Shown: piece by piece, positions 1-8,812 of the stretch
How positions within the stretch are numbered: the stretch's first letter is position 1
Layout of the letters: each line of letters opens with the position of its first letter
Source: Pseudorhodoferax sp. Leaf267
Lineage (GTDB): Bacteria > Pseudomonadota > Gammaproteobacteria > Burkholderiales > Burkholderiaceae_C
Direction: 5' to 3'
Length of the DNA stretch: 64,000 nt
NCBI RefSeq assembly: GCF_001422405.1
Contig: NZ_LMMV01000023.1
Location: 304,843 to 368,842, forward strand
The notes under the pieces: generated by a model
Told to the model about the DNA's origin: nothing
The model's database searches: none
What the model saw: only the letters and a program-made list of their open reading frames with translations
Translations under genes and position numbers: made by a program

Positions 1-1122
1 GGTGCGCAGCGTCTTGGTGTCGTCGCCCTCCAGCGCGCGCGAGACCTGCAGGGCGGGGGCGTACGGGCCGGTGCGCTTGACGGTCGCGGCGTAGATGCGG
101 TCGGAAAGCGGCAGGCGGTTCAGCGCCACGCCCAGTGGCTCGTGCAGCAGGCTGTCCAGCTCGGCGAACAGGCCGCACAGGTAGACCTCGCGGCGCAGGC
201 CGTCCTCGGAGCCGGCGTCCAGCAGATGCTCGGTCAGCCGCGCGCGCAGGACCATCTGGGTCTTCACGGGCCGCAGGTCGGGGTCGGTCGCGGCATGGGG
301 CAACTGGTCGGCCAGCCAGCGGCCCAGCGCGCTGTAGCCCAGCATCATCAGGCCGTGCCGCACCGACTCGATGCCGGTGCGCAGGCCCATGGAGGCCGAG
401 TTCGTGAACGACAGGAAGCGGTAGGCCAGCACCGGCTCCTCGCGCACGATGGCCTCGATCTTTTCCATCGACTGGTCGGCGTCCACGGCCTTGGCCACGC
501 GCAGGATCAGCGGGTGGTCCGGCGGCACGGGCAGGTGGCGGTGGGCGTGCAGCACGTCCTCCTCGGGCCAGCCGACCAAGGCCAGCGCGTCGCGCTGGTC
601 CAGGCAGTGCTGGGCCAGGGCGCGGCTGACGATGCCCTCGTACAGCTGGCCGCCGAGCACCGGGCTGGTCGCGCCCGGCATCGCACTGGCCGCCTGCAGG
701 GCCGCCACGGCGCTTTGCGGCGACAGGTGCAGCAGCCGCAGCGCGAAGCAGTGCTGCAGCGTGGCGTTCGGCCAGTCCTCCAGCGCACCGCGCCAGACCA
801 GCGTGACGCCGCGCGCGTGTGCCAGCTGGGCGCGCTCGGCGATGTCGGGCTCGCTGAGCCACTCGTTGCGCACCTCGATCCAGTAGTCGCCGGCCGGCGC
901 GTGGGCCAGCATGTCGGACAGCAGCCGGCGGTTGTGCATGGACAGCAGCAGCTGCGGCGTGTCCATGGTGGAGAGCTCTTCCAGCGCCGCCACCAGGTGC
1001 ACGGCATCGATCGCGCCGCCCTGGGCCGCTTCGATGAACAGCTGGACGCCCGCCAGCTCGCGCAGCTTGTTCCAGAACGGGCGGTAGCCCAGGGTGATGC
1101 TGCCGAGAACCGATTGCGTCAT
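1..1122 (-). CDS. HDOD-domain signalling protein with degenerate EAL-like N-terminus (3' end cut by window edge)
   Basis: The frame is open from an ATG at 1122 to the window edge, so 374 codons are visible and the C-terminus is missing. The first 190 residues or so resemble a decayed EAL fold: it keeps the run GYRPFWNKL and 'DYWIEVRNEWL' but shows no recognisable EAL catalytic motif. From about residue 205 an HDOD domain begins (VAKAVDADQSMEKIEAIVREE, then SFTNSASMGL and 'VRHGLMMLGYSALGRWL'), a helical output domain related to HD phosphohydrolases that usually lacks catalysis. The start lies 11 bp after flgL, so it is probably the last gene read from the flg operon. Such EAL-HDOD (YuxH-type) proteins often regulate motility; a regulatory role here is inference. 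Confidence 0.75.
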   Translation of the reverse strand, partial: MTQSVLGSITLGYRPFWNKLRELAGVQLFIEAAQGGAIDAVHLVAALEELSTMDTPQLLLSMHNRRLLSDMLAHAPAGDYWIEVRNEWLSEPDIAERAQLAHARGVTLVWRGALEDWPNATLQHCFALRLLHLSPQSAVAALQAASAMPGATSPVLGGQLYEGIVSRALAQHCLDQRDALALVGWPEEDVLHAHRHLPVPPDHPLILRVAKAVDADQSMEKIEAIVREEPVLAYRFLSFTNSASMGLRTGIESVRHGLMMLGYSALGRWLADQLPHAATDPDLRPVKTQMVLRARLTEHLLDAGSEDGLRREVYLCGLFAELDSLLHEPLGVALNRLPLSDRIYAATVKRTGPYAPALQVSRALEGDDTKTLRT

Positions 1123-1133
1123 GTCTTGCGTGG

Positions 1134-2402
1134 CTAGCGAATGAAGTCGAACAAGGACATTTTCTGGATCGACGCGTAGGTCTGCAGCGCAGCCTGGTAG
1201 CCGGTCTCCTGGTTCTTGAAGTCCGAGAGGCCTTTGATCATATCCATGTCCTCCGCGCGCGAGCGGTCGGATTCGGACTGCACCGAGCGTTCTTCCTGGG
1301 TATCGCTGATGCGGTCGGCGCGGTTCAGCAGGTCGCCGGCCTGGCCGCGCACGGCGCCGATGCGCTCCAGGCTCGTGTCCACCTGCGCCAGCGAGATGGC
1401 CAGCGTATGGTTGAAGCTGGCGTCGGTGCTGCTGGCGCCCTTGGTCGTGCTGCCCGGTGCATACAGGCCGGCGATGGCCCGGTCCAGCACACCGAACACG
1501 CTGGGCCGATCGGCGGGCACGGTAGGGTTCACCTCCAGCGTGTCGCCATTCTTCGGCACGCCCTTGACGACCACCGAGATGCCGCCCATCGTGACCGACT
1601 GGCCCGGCGTGTAGGCCTGGGCCGGGCTGGTCGTGGCCGGTGGCTGGTTGTTCGTCACGGTGTAGGTCGTGGCGCCCGTCGTGGCGTCCACGGCGAACTG
1701 CAGCGTGAAGTCGGTGCCGGCGCTGGCCATCAGGCTGGCGTCCTTGACCACGCCGATGTCGGTGTAGGCCTGGCCCTGGTTGCCGGCGCCCAGGCTCACC
1801 TGGAACACGCCGTTGCCCTCGGGCACGTCCATCCAGGTGGCGCGGCCGTCCAGCGTGAGCGGGATCGCGACCTGGCTGCCCGCCAGCTGCCCGGCCAGGC
1901 CGTTGAAGCTGTAGTCGGGGTCGGGCGGCGTGCCGTCCGCGCTGGTCTCAAAGGGGGCCGAGGTGCTGCCCAGGCCGTGGAACAGCGGCATGCCGTTGGC
2001 GTCCTTGCGGTTCGCCAGGCTCACCAGCTCCTCGCGCAGGCCCACCAGCTGCTTGGCGATGGTTTCGCGCTCGGTCGGGCTGTTGGCGCCATTGCCGGCC
2101 TGCACCAGCAGGTCGCGGAACTGCTGCAGGATCTGCGTCGAATCGCCCAGCGTGGACTCGCCCAGCGAGATCGCGCTCTTTTGCACCTCCAGCGCGCGCT
2201 GCTCCACCGCGATGCGCGCGATACGCATCTGCGCGCGCTCGGCCTGCGCGGCCGAGGTCGGGTCGTCGCTGGCCCGCGTCACGCGCTTGCCCTCGGTCAG
2301 CTTGGCCTGCAGGTCGGCCAGCTGGTTCTGCCGCGCCTGCAAGGTGCGGATCGCGTTGTCGTAGGTGTTGGCGGTCCCCAGGCGGGTGAAGGTATTGGCC
2401 AT
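1134..2402 (-). CDS. flgL: Flagellar hook-filament junction protein FlgL
   Basis: FlgL (HAP3) is the second junction protein between hook and filament; it is exported by the flagellar type III system and incorporated after FlgK. The 422-codon frame begins at an ATG and shows the flagellin-like N-terminus (RLGTANTYDNAIRTLQARQN, then 'KRVTRASDDPTSAAQAERA') and a C-terminal heptad region ending QTYASIQKMSLFDFIR. Both ends are typical coiled coils of the flagellin/FlgL family. It follows flgK in the same operon. The middle segment (about residues 150-300) is the variable surface domain. The identification is secure. Confidence 0.96.
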   Translation of the reverse strand: MANTFTRLGTANTYDNAIRTLQARQNQLADLQAKLTEGKRVTRASDDPTSAAQAERAQMRIARIAVEQRALEVQKSAISLGESTLGDSTQILQQFRDLLVQAGNGANSPTERETIAKQLVGLREELVSLANRKDANGMPLFHGLGSTSAPFETSADGTPPDPDYSFNGLAGQLAGSQVAIPLTLDGRATWMDVPEGNGVFQVSLGAGNQGQAYTDIGVVKDASLMASAGTDFTLQFAVDATTGATTYTVTNNQPPATTSPAQAYTPGQSVTMGGISVVVKGVPKNGDTLEVNPTVPADRPSVFGVLDRAIAGLYAPGSTTKGASSTDASFNHTLAISLAQVDTSLERIGAVRGQAGDLLNRADRISDTQEERSVQSESDRSRAEDMDMIKGLSDFKNQETGYQAALQTYASIQKMSLFDFIR

Positions 2403-2459
2403 CTCAGGTGCTCCGTTGTGCGTCGGGCGCGCATGCGTGGCGCTGGCTGCGGCGCGGCG

Positions 2460-4367
2460 TCATGCGGTGATCGTGGCAATCAGGCTGTCGAAAATCGATT
2501 GTGCGACCTGGATCATCTTGGCCGAGGCCTGGTAGGCCTGCTGGTACTGGATCAGCTTGGCGGCCTCCTCGTCCAGGTTCACGCCGGAAACGCCGCTGCG
2601 CTGCGCCTCCAGGCTGTCGGCGATGGACTGCGAGACCTCGGCGCCGTACTGCGCGCTTTGCGCGCGCACGCCGATCTGCGAGATCAGCGACGCGTAGCCG
2701 TCCGACATCGGTGCCTGGTCGAACAGCTTCATGTCGCGCAGCTCCATCAGCGCCTGCGCGTTCCCGGCGTCCAGCGGCGCGAACGCCGGATTGATCGGCC
2801 CCACGGTCACCGTGTCGCCGGGCTGGGCCGCGCCGTTGAGCTTGAGCATCCAGTCCGGCGGCGTGGCGCCGCTGTGCGTGATGGTGTCGCCGGGGCTGTA
2901 GGCGATCGGCGTGGCGGTCGGGTCGTCCGAGCGCGTGTAGCTCGTGGAGGTCACGAAGGTGATGGTCACGTTGGCCGGCACCGGCACAGCGCTGGCGCGC
3001 AGGCTGGCCACCGTCAGGCCGCCGGTGTTGGTCGTGCCCATGGCGGCCTGCACCGGGCTGGCCACGGCCAGCGCACGCGGCGAGGCGAACATCGTGTTGA
3101 TGCCGGCCGCCGCGTTGCTGAACGGGCGCAGCAGGAACATGTCGCCCGTGGCGGCCGTGCCCGTCACGTCGATCGCCAGGCCGTCCACCGTGGGCGGCGG
3201 TCCGGCGTCCACGGCCGGGAAGCTGTTGTCCGACAGGCGCTCCACCGTGAAGGTGGTCGGCGAGGTGAACACCACGCGGTAGTCGGACGCCTGCAGCGTG
3301 GGCGCCGTGGCGGGCGAGGCCACGCGCACGCCGACGCTGGCCGTGCCGGTGTTGTTGGCCGCGGCCACGCCGCCGGGCATCGCGATGGCGCTGAACAGGT
3401 TGCCGCCGGGCTTGCCGTCCAGGTCCACGCCCAGCTGGTGCTGCGCGTTCACCACGGTCGTGATCGACACCGCCATGCGGCCCAGCAGGTTGGCGGCCTC
3501 GACCAGGTCCTCGTTCTGGAAGCGCATCAGCCCGCTGATGGAGCCACCGCCCAGCATGTCCTCGCGCAGCGCCGCAACCGCGTGGCCGTTGGTGATGTTG
3601 AGCTGGCTGCGCGTCGGGTCCAGCGGGTTGGGCTGGATCGCCAGCTGCGCGGCGCGCGTGCCCTGCACCAGGGGCTGGCTCTGCGCGGCGAACACGCTGA
3701 TGGTGCCGTCGTTGTTGTCCAGCGAGGTGGTCTGGACGTACTGGTTCAGGTCGCTCACCAGCTTGTCGCGCTTGTCCAGCAGGTCGTTGGGCGACTGGCC
3801 CGAGCCCTGAGCCTTCTGGATCTCGGCGTTGACATTGGCGATGCCGCGCGCCAGCGTGTTGACCGCGTCCACGCTGTTCTGCAGCTCCTCGGTCAGCCCG
3901 CTTTGCAGGTTGGACAGCTGCGTGGCGGCGTCGTTGAAGCGCGTGGCCGTCTCCGAGGCGCGCGTCAGCACCACGGTGCGTGCCGTCAGGTCGGTGGGCG
4001 AGCTGACCACGTCGGTGAACGCGTTGAGCATCTCGTTGACCGATGCGCCCAGGCCGGTCTTGCCGGTTCCGAACACGTCCTCCAGCTGCAGCAGCTTCTG
4101 CGCGCGGGCCACGTCCTGCGCCGCGACCGACTTGGACAGCGTGGCCTGGCGCGTCAGGTAGGCGTCGAACACGCGCTCGATCGCCACCACGTCCACACCC
4201 TTGCCGATGAAGCCGCTGCCGCTGAACTGGCCCTCCACCGTGGCCAGCTGCGCGACCTGGCGCGAATAGCCGACCGTGTTGGCGTTCGAGATGTTGTGGC
4301 CGGCCGTCTGCAGCGCGACCTGGTTGGCCAGCAGCGCGCGCGTGCCGACGTTGAGGATGTTGCTCAT
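2460..4367 (-). CDS. flgK: Flagellar hook-associated protein FlgK
   Basis: FlgK (HAP1) is the first hook-filament junction protein. The 635-aa product opens with MSNILNVGTRALLANQVAL and 'GHNISNANTVGYSRQVA', the classic N-terminal rod/hook/HAP motif. It closes with VNLDEEAAKLIQYQQAYQAS and SLIATITA, the C-terminal FlgK helix. The long central region carries the variable domains. The start at 4367 is 3 nt from the flgJ stop, so translation is likely coupled. The length is slightly above that of enteric FlgK (about 547 aa), as is common in Burkholderiales. Confidence 0.97.
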   Translation of the reverse strand: MSNILNVGTRALLANQVALQTAGHNISNANTVGYSRQVAQLATVEGQFSGSGFIGKGVDVVAIERVFDAYLTRQATLSKSVAAQDVARAQKLLQLEDVFGTGKTGLGASVNEMLNAFTDVVSSPTDLTARTVVLTRASETATRFNDAATQLSNLQSGLTEELQNSVDAVNTLARGIANVNAEIQKAQGSGQSPNDLLDKRDKLVSDLNQYVQTTSLDNNDGTISVFAAQSQPLVQGTRAAQLAIQPNPLDPTRSQLNITNGHAVAALREDMLGGGSISGLMRFQNEDLVEAANLLGRMAVSITTVVNAQHQLGVDLDGKPGGNLFSAIAMPGGVAAANNTGTASVGVRVASPATAPTLQASDYRVVFTSPTTFTVERLSDNSFPAVDAGPPPTVDGLAIDVTGTAATGDMFLLRPFSNAAAGINTMFASPRALAVASPVQAAMGTTNTGGLTVASLRASAVPVPANVTITFVTSTSYTRSDDPTATPIAYSPGDTITHSGATPPDWMLKLNGAAQPGDTVTVGPINPAFAPLDAGNAQALMELRDMKLFDQAPMSDGYASLISQIGVRAQSAQYGAEVSQSIADSLEAQRSGVSGVNLDEEAAKLIQYQQAYQASAKMIQVAQSIFDSLIATITA

Positions 4368-4370
4368 GGC

Positions 4371-5225
4371 CTAGGCGTTCAAGGCGCGCTGCACCTGCAG
4401 CGTGCTGTTGATCACGCGCGACAGCTTGCCCGCGTAGTCCGGGTCGGTGGCATAGCCGGCGCGCTTGAGCTCGGTCGCGAAGGCCACGGCCGAGCCGGTC
4501 TGCGCGCGCGCCTTTTCGTAGCGCGGGCTGTTGTTGATGAGCTTGGCGTAGTCGCGGAACGAGTCCTCGTAGGAATCGTAGGCGCGGAACTTGGCCTTCA
4601 TCTTGCGCGGCTCGCCGTTCACGTACTCGGTGGTCGTGACCTCGGCCACCTTGCCCGTCCAGCCTGCGCCGGCCTTGATGCCGAACAGGTTGAACGAGGT
4701 GCTGCCGTCGGCATGCTTGATCTCTCGCTTGCCCCAGCCGGTCTCGTGCGCGGCCTGGCCGATCATGAAGCTGGCCGGGATGCCGCTGGTCTGCTCGATG
4801 CGCGCGGCCGCGTCCTGGTGCTGCTGCACGAAGCCGGTCTTGCCGGCGCCGGTGGCGCCTGCGCGCGAAACCTTCTCGCTGGCGGCCGGCAGCACACGCG
4901 TGTTGTCCATGCCCACCGTCTGGCGCGACAGCTGGCGCTCGATCGCGGCCGACAGGCCTCCTGGCAGGCCGGACATGGACACGGACATCTGCTGGTCCAG
5001 CAGGTCGCTGCTCATGTCGGTCTGGGCGCTGTCCAGCATGCCGGACTTCATCGTCGCCTGGCGCATGCTCTTGATCAGCTCGCGCATGAACAGCGACTCG
5101 AGCTGCTTGGCCGCCTCCTTGATCGCGGCGGCGCCGTCCTTGTTGGCCGTGGCCTTCAGCGCGTCCAGCGAACGCGCATCGGCGGCGAGCGAATTGCTGT
5201 TCGTGGCTGTTGGAGACAGAGACAT
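4371..5225 (-). CDS. flgJ: Flagellar rod assembly protein and peptidoglycan hydrolase FlgJ
   Basis: FlgJ is a two-domain protein: an N-terminal rod-capping scaffold and a C-terminal glucosaminidase that opens the peptidoglycan for the rod. I start it at 5225 (MSLSPTATNSNSLAADARSL), giving 284 aa; the frame stays open further upstream but codes there only for GC-rich repeat DNA. Residues about 25-110 are the rod-binding domain (QLESLFMRELIKSMRQA, DQQMSVSMSG). From about residue 130 the hydrolase domain follows, with the catalytic glutamate context AAHETGWGKREIKHADG and 'SFNLFGIKAG'. Both halves are intact. Confidence 0.95.
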   Translation of the reverse strand: MSLSPTATNSNSLAADARSLDALKATANKDGAAAIKEAAKQLESLFMRELIKSMRQATMKSGMLDSAQTDMSSDLLDQQMSVSMSGLPGGLSAAIERQLSRQTVGMDNTRVLPAASEKVSRAGATGAGKTGFVQQHQDAAARIEQTSGIPASFMIGQAAHETGWGKREIKHADGSTSFNLFGIKAGAGWTGKVAEVTTTEYVNGEPRKMKAKFRAYDSYEDSFRDYAKLINNSPRYEKARAQTGSAVAFATELKRAGYATDPDYAGKLSRVINSTLQVQRALNA

Positions 5226-5296
5226 GGGGCTACTCCGCCGTACGGTTGAGCTGCATCGGCGTGCGGAGCGACGTCCTTTCGGTGGCACCCGCGGAA

Positions 5297-5376
5297 CCGG
5301 CTCTGCCGGGCCGCTGGGTGCGCCCCCTGCAGGGGGCATGCGCGCACACGCAGTGGGCGCGAAACGGGGGGGAGCC
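5297..5376. repeat. GC-rich palindromic intergenic repeat (copy A)
   Basis: The flgJ-flgI gap holds a block beginning CCGGCTCTGCC that recurs at 20782 in the flhB-cheZ gap; 27 of the first 30 bases are identical. The block contains a perfect 16-bp palindrome at 5322-5337 (GCCCCCT and its complement). It looks like a dispersed comamonad-type repeat that may act as an mRNA-processing or attenuation hairpin inside the operon. The function is inference. Confidence 0.55.
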
Positions 5377-5378
5377 TG

Positions 5379-6494
5379 TCATATCACCTCCAGTTCCGCG
5401 TTCAGGGCCCCCGCCGCCTTGATGGCCTGCAGGATGGCCAGCAGGTCCTGCGGCGTGGCGCCCAGCGCGTTCAGCGCGCGCACCACGTCGGCCAGTTGCG
5501 GCGCCGGCGGCAGCGACAGCAGCTTGCCGGGCTCCTGCTTGACCTGGATGTCGGACTGCTGCGTGACCACGGTCTGGCCCTGCGAGAACGGTGCCGGCTG
5601 GCTGATGACCGGCGTGCTCGCGATGCTGACCGACAGGTTGCCGTGCGCGATGGCGCAAGGCCCCAGCGTCACCGACTGGTTCAGCACGATGGAGCCGGTG
5701 CGCGAGTTGATCACCACCTTGGCCGAGGGGGCGGTCTGCTCCACGCGCAGCTCCTCCAGCTCGGCGATGAAGTTGACGCGTGCGTTCGGGTTCGTCGGGG
5801 CGCGCACCTGCACCGTGCGGCCGTCCAGCGCCTGGGCCAGGCCCTGGCCCAGCCGGTCGTTGATGACGGCGGCCACGCGGCGCGCGGTCTGGAAGTCCGA
5901 AGCGTCCAGCCCCAGCGTCACGAAGTCGCCCTGCTGCAGCGGCGATGGCACGCTGCGCTCGACCTGGGCGCCGTTCGGGATGCGCCCGGCCGACAAATGG
6001 TTGATCTGCACCTTGCTGCCGCCGGCCGCGGCGCCCGCGCCGGCCACCACCAGGCTGCCCTGGGCCAGTGCGTAGATCTCGCCGTCGGCCCCGCGCAGCG
6101 GCGTGGCGATCAGCGTGCCGCCCTTGAGCGACTTGGCATTGCCCATGGAGGACACGGTCACGTCGACGAACTGGCCGGGCTGGGCGAAGGCCGGCAGCTG
6201 GGCGGTGATCAGCACGGCCGCCACGTTCTTGAGCTGTAGCTGCGATGCGGCCGCGGCGGGCAGCGTGATGCCCTGCTGCTGCAGGTAGTTCGACAGGCTC
6301 TGCGTCGTGTAGGGCATCTGCGTGGTCTGGTCGCCCGTGCCGTCCAGGCCCACGACCAGGCCGTAGCCGGTCAGCTGGTTGCTGCGCACGCCTTGCACGG
6401 CGGCCAGTTCCTTGATGCGCATGGCCTGCGCCGGTGCGGCCAGCAGCGACAGCGCGGCGAGCAGCGGGAGGAGAAAGCGCAGGGCGTGGGGCAT
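5379..6494 (-). CDS. flgI: Flagellar P-ring protein FlgI
   Basis: FlgI forms the periplasmic P-ring bushing around the rod. An ATG at 6494 gives 371 aa with a clear Sec signal peptide (MPHALRFLLPLLAALSLLA, cleavage near APAQA-MRIKEL). The mature N-terminus IKELAAVQGVRSNQLTGYG and GLDGTGDQ is diagnostic. The C-terminus is standard (ALNALGATPQDLLAILQAIK, AGALNAELEVI). A TTG codon three codons upstream is an alternative start but less likely. It lies between flgH and flgJ in the usual order. Confidence 0.96.
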   Translation of the reverse strand: MPHALRFLLPLLAALSLLAAPAQAMRIKELAAVQGVRSNQLTGYGLVVGLDGTGDQTTQMPYTTQSLSNYLQQQGITLPAAAASQLQLKNVAAVLITAQLPAFAQPGQFVDVTVSSMGNAKSLKGGTLIATPLRGADGEIYALAQGSLVVAGAGAAAGGSKVQINHLSAGRIPNGAQVERSVPSPLQQGDFVTLGLDASDFQTARRVAAVINDRLGQGLAQALDGRTVQVRAPTNPNARVNFIAELEELRVEQTAPSAKVVINSRTGSIVLNQSVTLGPCAIAHGNLSVSIASTPVISQPAPFSQGQTVVTQQSDIQVKQEPGKLLSLPPAPQLADVVRALNALGATPQDLLAILQAIKAAGALNAELEVI

Positions 6495-6546
6495 GGCGTG
6501 CAATCGTGGGTCAGGGGTGGAGGGCCTGCCGCGATTGTGCGAAGCC

Positions 6547-7236
6547 TCAGAACGGCAGAACGCTCAAAAAGAACCGCGCCAACCAGCCAATTACCTGGGC
6601 ATCTTGCTGCTGGCCGCGGCCGCGCGATTCCACGCGCACGTTGGCCACGGCGGTGGAGGGCACGACGCTGCCGGGCAGCACGGCGCGCGGGTCCACCGTG
6701 CCCGAGAAGCGCAGCACGTCCACGTTCTGGTTCACGCCGATCTGCTTGTCGCCGGCGACCTGCAGATGGCCGTTGGGCAGCACGTCGACCACGGTCACGG
6801 TGATGGTGCCGCTGAAGGTGTTGGCGCTCTGCGTGCCGCCGCTGCCCTCGAAGCTGTTTTCCGACTCCGCGCCCACGGCCAGCTTGCCGAGCAGCTTGGA
6901 GCCCAGGAACGGAAAGCCGGTGATGCCGCTGCTGACCGAGCCCGACTTGTCCACCGTGGACGAGGAACGCTGGCTGGCATTGATGTTCTCCACCACCTGC
7001 ACCGTCAGCGAATCGCCCACCAGGCGCGGCCTGCGGTCTTCGAACATGGGCCGGTAGCGCACGGTGGAGTACAGGCCGCCGGTGGCCACGGGCGGGGCCT
7101 GCGGCGCCATCGCCACGGGCCGGGTCGTGATCGGGTCGGGGAACTCGACCTTGGGCGTTTGCTGCAAGGTCTCGCAGCCGGCCAGCCAGAACGCGGCCAG
7201 GGCCAGCAGCCAGGGCCGCAGGGATGTGTGTGTCAT
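6547..7236 (-). CDS. flgH: Flagellar L-ring lipoprotein FlgH
   Basis: FlgH is the outer-membrane L-ring subunit. The 229-aa product has a lipoprotein signal with lipobox LAGC, so Cys21 is the acylated residue. Downstream are the family hallmarks: MFEDRRPRLVGDSLTVQVVE, then NINASQRSSSTVDKSGS, the ring-core stretch GTITVTVVDVLPNGHLQVAG and the ending IGWLARFF. The gene starts 8 bp after the flgG stop. Length and motifs match the family throughout. Confidence 0.96.
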   Translation of the reverse strand: MTHTSLRPWLLALAAFWLAGCETLQQTPKVEFPDPITTRPVAMAPQAPPVATGGLYSTVRYRPMFEDRRPRLVGDSLTVQVVENINASQRSSSTVDKSGSVSSGITGFPFLGSKLLGKLAVGAESENSFEGSGGTQSANTFSGTITVTVVDVLPNGHLQVAGDKQIGVNQNVDVLRFSGTVDPRAVLPGSVVPSTAVANVRVESRGRGQQQDAQVIGWLARFFLSVLPF

Positions 7237-7244
7237 GGCCGCTC

Positions 7245-8027
7245 CTACAGCTGCGAGAGCTTCTGCAGCATCTGGTCGGAGGTCTGCACCGCCTTGGAGT
7301 TCATCTCGTAGGCGCGCTGCGTCTGGATCATGGTGACCAGCTCCTGCACCACGTTCACGTTCGAGGTCTCCAGGTAGCTCTGCTTCATGATGCCCAGGCC
7401 GTTGGTGCCCGGCGTGCCGCCCTGCGGCTGGCCCGAGGCCGCGGTCTCGGTGAAGATGTTCTGGCCGCGCGGCTCCAGGCCGGGCGGGTTCACGAAGTTG
7501 GACATGGCCAGCGTGCCCACGGTCTGCGGCGTGGCGTTGTTGGGCAGCACCACCGACACCGTGCCGGTCTCGCTGATGCTCACCGACAGCGCGTTCGGCG
7601 GAATCGTCACGCCGTTGGCCACGGGCAGGCCGTTGGCCGTGACCATGCGGCCCTGCGAGTCGACCTGGAAGCTGCCGTCGCGCGTGTAGCCCACCGTGCC
7701 GTCGGGCAGCTGGATGTTGAAGAAGCCGTTGCCGTTGATGGCCACGTCGAAGGCGTTGTTCGTGAGCTGCAGGCTGCCCTGCGCATACGAGCGGCTGGTC
7801 GCCACGGTGCGCACGCCCAGGCCCAGCTGCAGGCCGGTGGGCAGCTGCTCGGCCTCGGTGTTGTTGGCCCCGACCTGGCGCAGGTTCTGGTAGATCAGGT
7901 CTTCGAACACCGCCGTGGCGCGCTTGTAGCCCGTGGTCGACACGTTGGCCAGGTTGTGCGAGATGACGTCCAGCTGGGTCTGCTGGGCTTCCATGCCGGT
8001 CTTGGAGATCCAGAGCGAATTGATCAT
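7245..8027 (-). CDS. flgG: Flagellar distal rod protein FlgG
   Basis: FlgG builds the distal rod between the proximal rod and the hook. The protein is 260 aa, the usual length. It opens with [20 protein letters not shown] and '[21 protein letters not shown]', the rod-protein N-terminal motif. It carries [20 protein letters not shown] and ends [14 protein letters not shown], the distinctive FlgG C-terminal helix. The gene is in the operon between flgF and flgH. Confidence 0.97.
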   Translation of the reverse strand: MINSLWISKTGMEAQQTQLDVISHNLANVSTTGYKRATAVFEDLIYQNLRQVGANNTEAEQLPTGLQLGLGVRTVATSRSYAQGSLQLTNNAFDVAINGNGFFNIQLPDGTVGYTRDGSFQVDSQGRMVTANGLPVANGVTIPPNALSVSISETGTVSVVLPNNATPQTVGTLAMSNFVNPPGLEPRGQNIFTETAASGQPQGGTPGTNGLGIMKQSYLETSNVNVVQELVTMIQTQRAYEMNSKAVQTSDQMLQKLSQL

Positions 8028-8042
8028 GGTGGTTCCTTGTCC

Positions 8043-8783
8043 TTATCCTTGAACGCCCAGCAGCTGGCTGGCGCTCTTGTCGCCGGCTTCGGCGAGTTGC
8101 AGCAATCGCATCTGGGTCTCGAACTGGCGCGCGACCTGGATCATCCCGACCATGGTCTCGACCGCGTTGACGTTGGAGCTCTCCAGCGCGCCGGCCGCCA
8201 TGCGTGCGTTGGCGTCGGCCTCCAGCGGGTCGCCGGTCGTGGTGCGGAACAGGCCGTCGTCGCTGCGCTTGAGCGGGTTGTCCGCGGTCGGCGTGGCCAG
8301 CTTGAGCCGGCCCAGGTTGGTCGAGGGCAGGTTGCCGGTCTTGGCGCTGATGCTGCCGTCCGAGCCCAGCGTGACCTCCGCGCCGGGCGGCACGTCGATC
8401 GGCGCGCCGCCGGCCGACAGCACGGGCAGGCCGGTCGGCGTGACCAGCGTGCCGGTGGAGGAGACCTCGAAGGCGCCGCCGCGCGTGTAGGCCTCGGTGC
8501 CATCGAGCCCCTGCACGGCGAACCAGGCGTTGTCGCGCGCCATGGCGTCCAGGTTGCGGCCCGTGCGCTGCACGGCGCCCGGCGTTTCCGAGTGGCCGCG
8601 CGTGGTCTCCAGCGCGAACACGCGGCTGCTGGAGCCCGGCCCGTTCAGCGGCACCGAGCGGAAGGTCGACAGCTCGGCGCGAAAGCCGTTGGTCGAGACG
8701 TTGGCCAGGTTGTTGGACAACACCGCCTGCCGGCTCGCAGCGGCATTGGCGCCGGTCATCGAGGTGTAGATGATGTGGTCCAT
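8043..8783 (-). CDS. flgF: Flagellar proximal rod protein FlgF
   Basis: FlgF is a minor proximal rod subunit. The 246-aa protein starts MDHIIYTSMTGANAAASRQA, then LSNNLANVSTNGFRAELSTF, as expected for FlgF. It has the core motif DNAWFAVQGLDGTEAYTRGG. Its C-terminal helix (ETMVGMIQVARQFETQMRLL, then AGDKSASQLLGVQG) follows the rod-protein pattern. It is the second of the rod genes after flgE in the transcript. Confidence 0.96.
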   Translation of the reverse strand: MDHIIYTSMTGANAAASRQAVLSNNLANVSTNGFRAELSTFRSVPLNGPGSSSRVFALETTRGHSETPGAVQRTGRNLDAMARDNAWFAVQGLDGTEAYTRGGAFEVSSTGTLVTPTGLPVLSAGGAPIDVPPGAEVTLGSDGSISAKTGNLPSTNLGRLKLATPTADNPLKRSDDGLFRTTTGDPLEADANARMAAGALESSNVNAVETMVGMIQVARQFETQMRLLQLAEAGDKSASQLLGVQG

Positions 8784-8812
8784 GCTTCAGCTTCCTTGTG
8801 GGCTCAGGCGGA

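Noticed and set aside
1407..5249. Open frame of 1280 codons on the plus strand, opposite flgL, flgK and flgJ
   Set aside because: It is an antisense shadow caused by high GC in codon position three. Its translation is a His/Gly/Arg/Val-rich string without domains, and the minus strand codes for three clear flagellar proteins.
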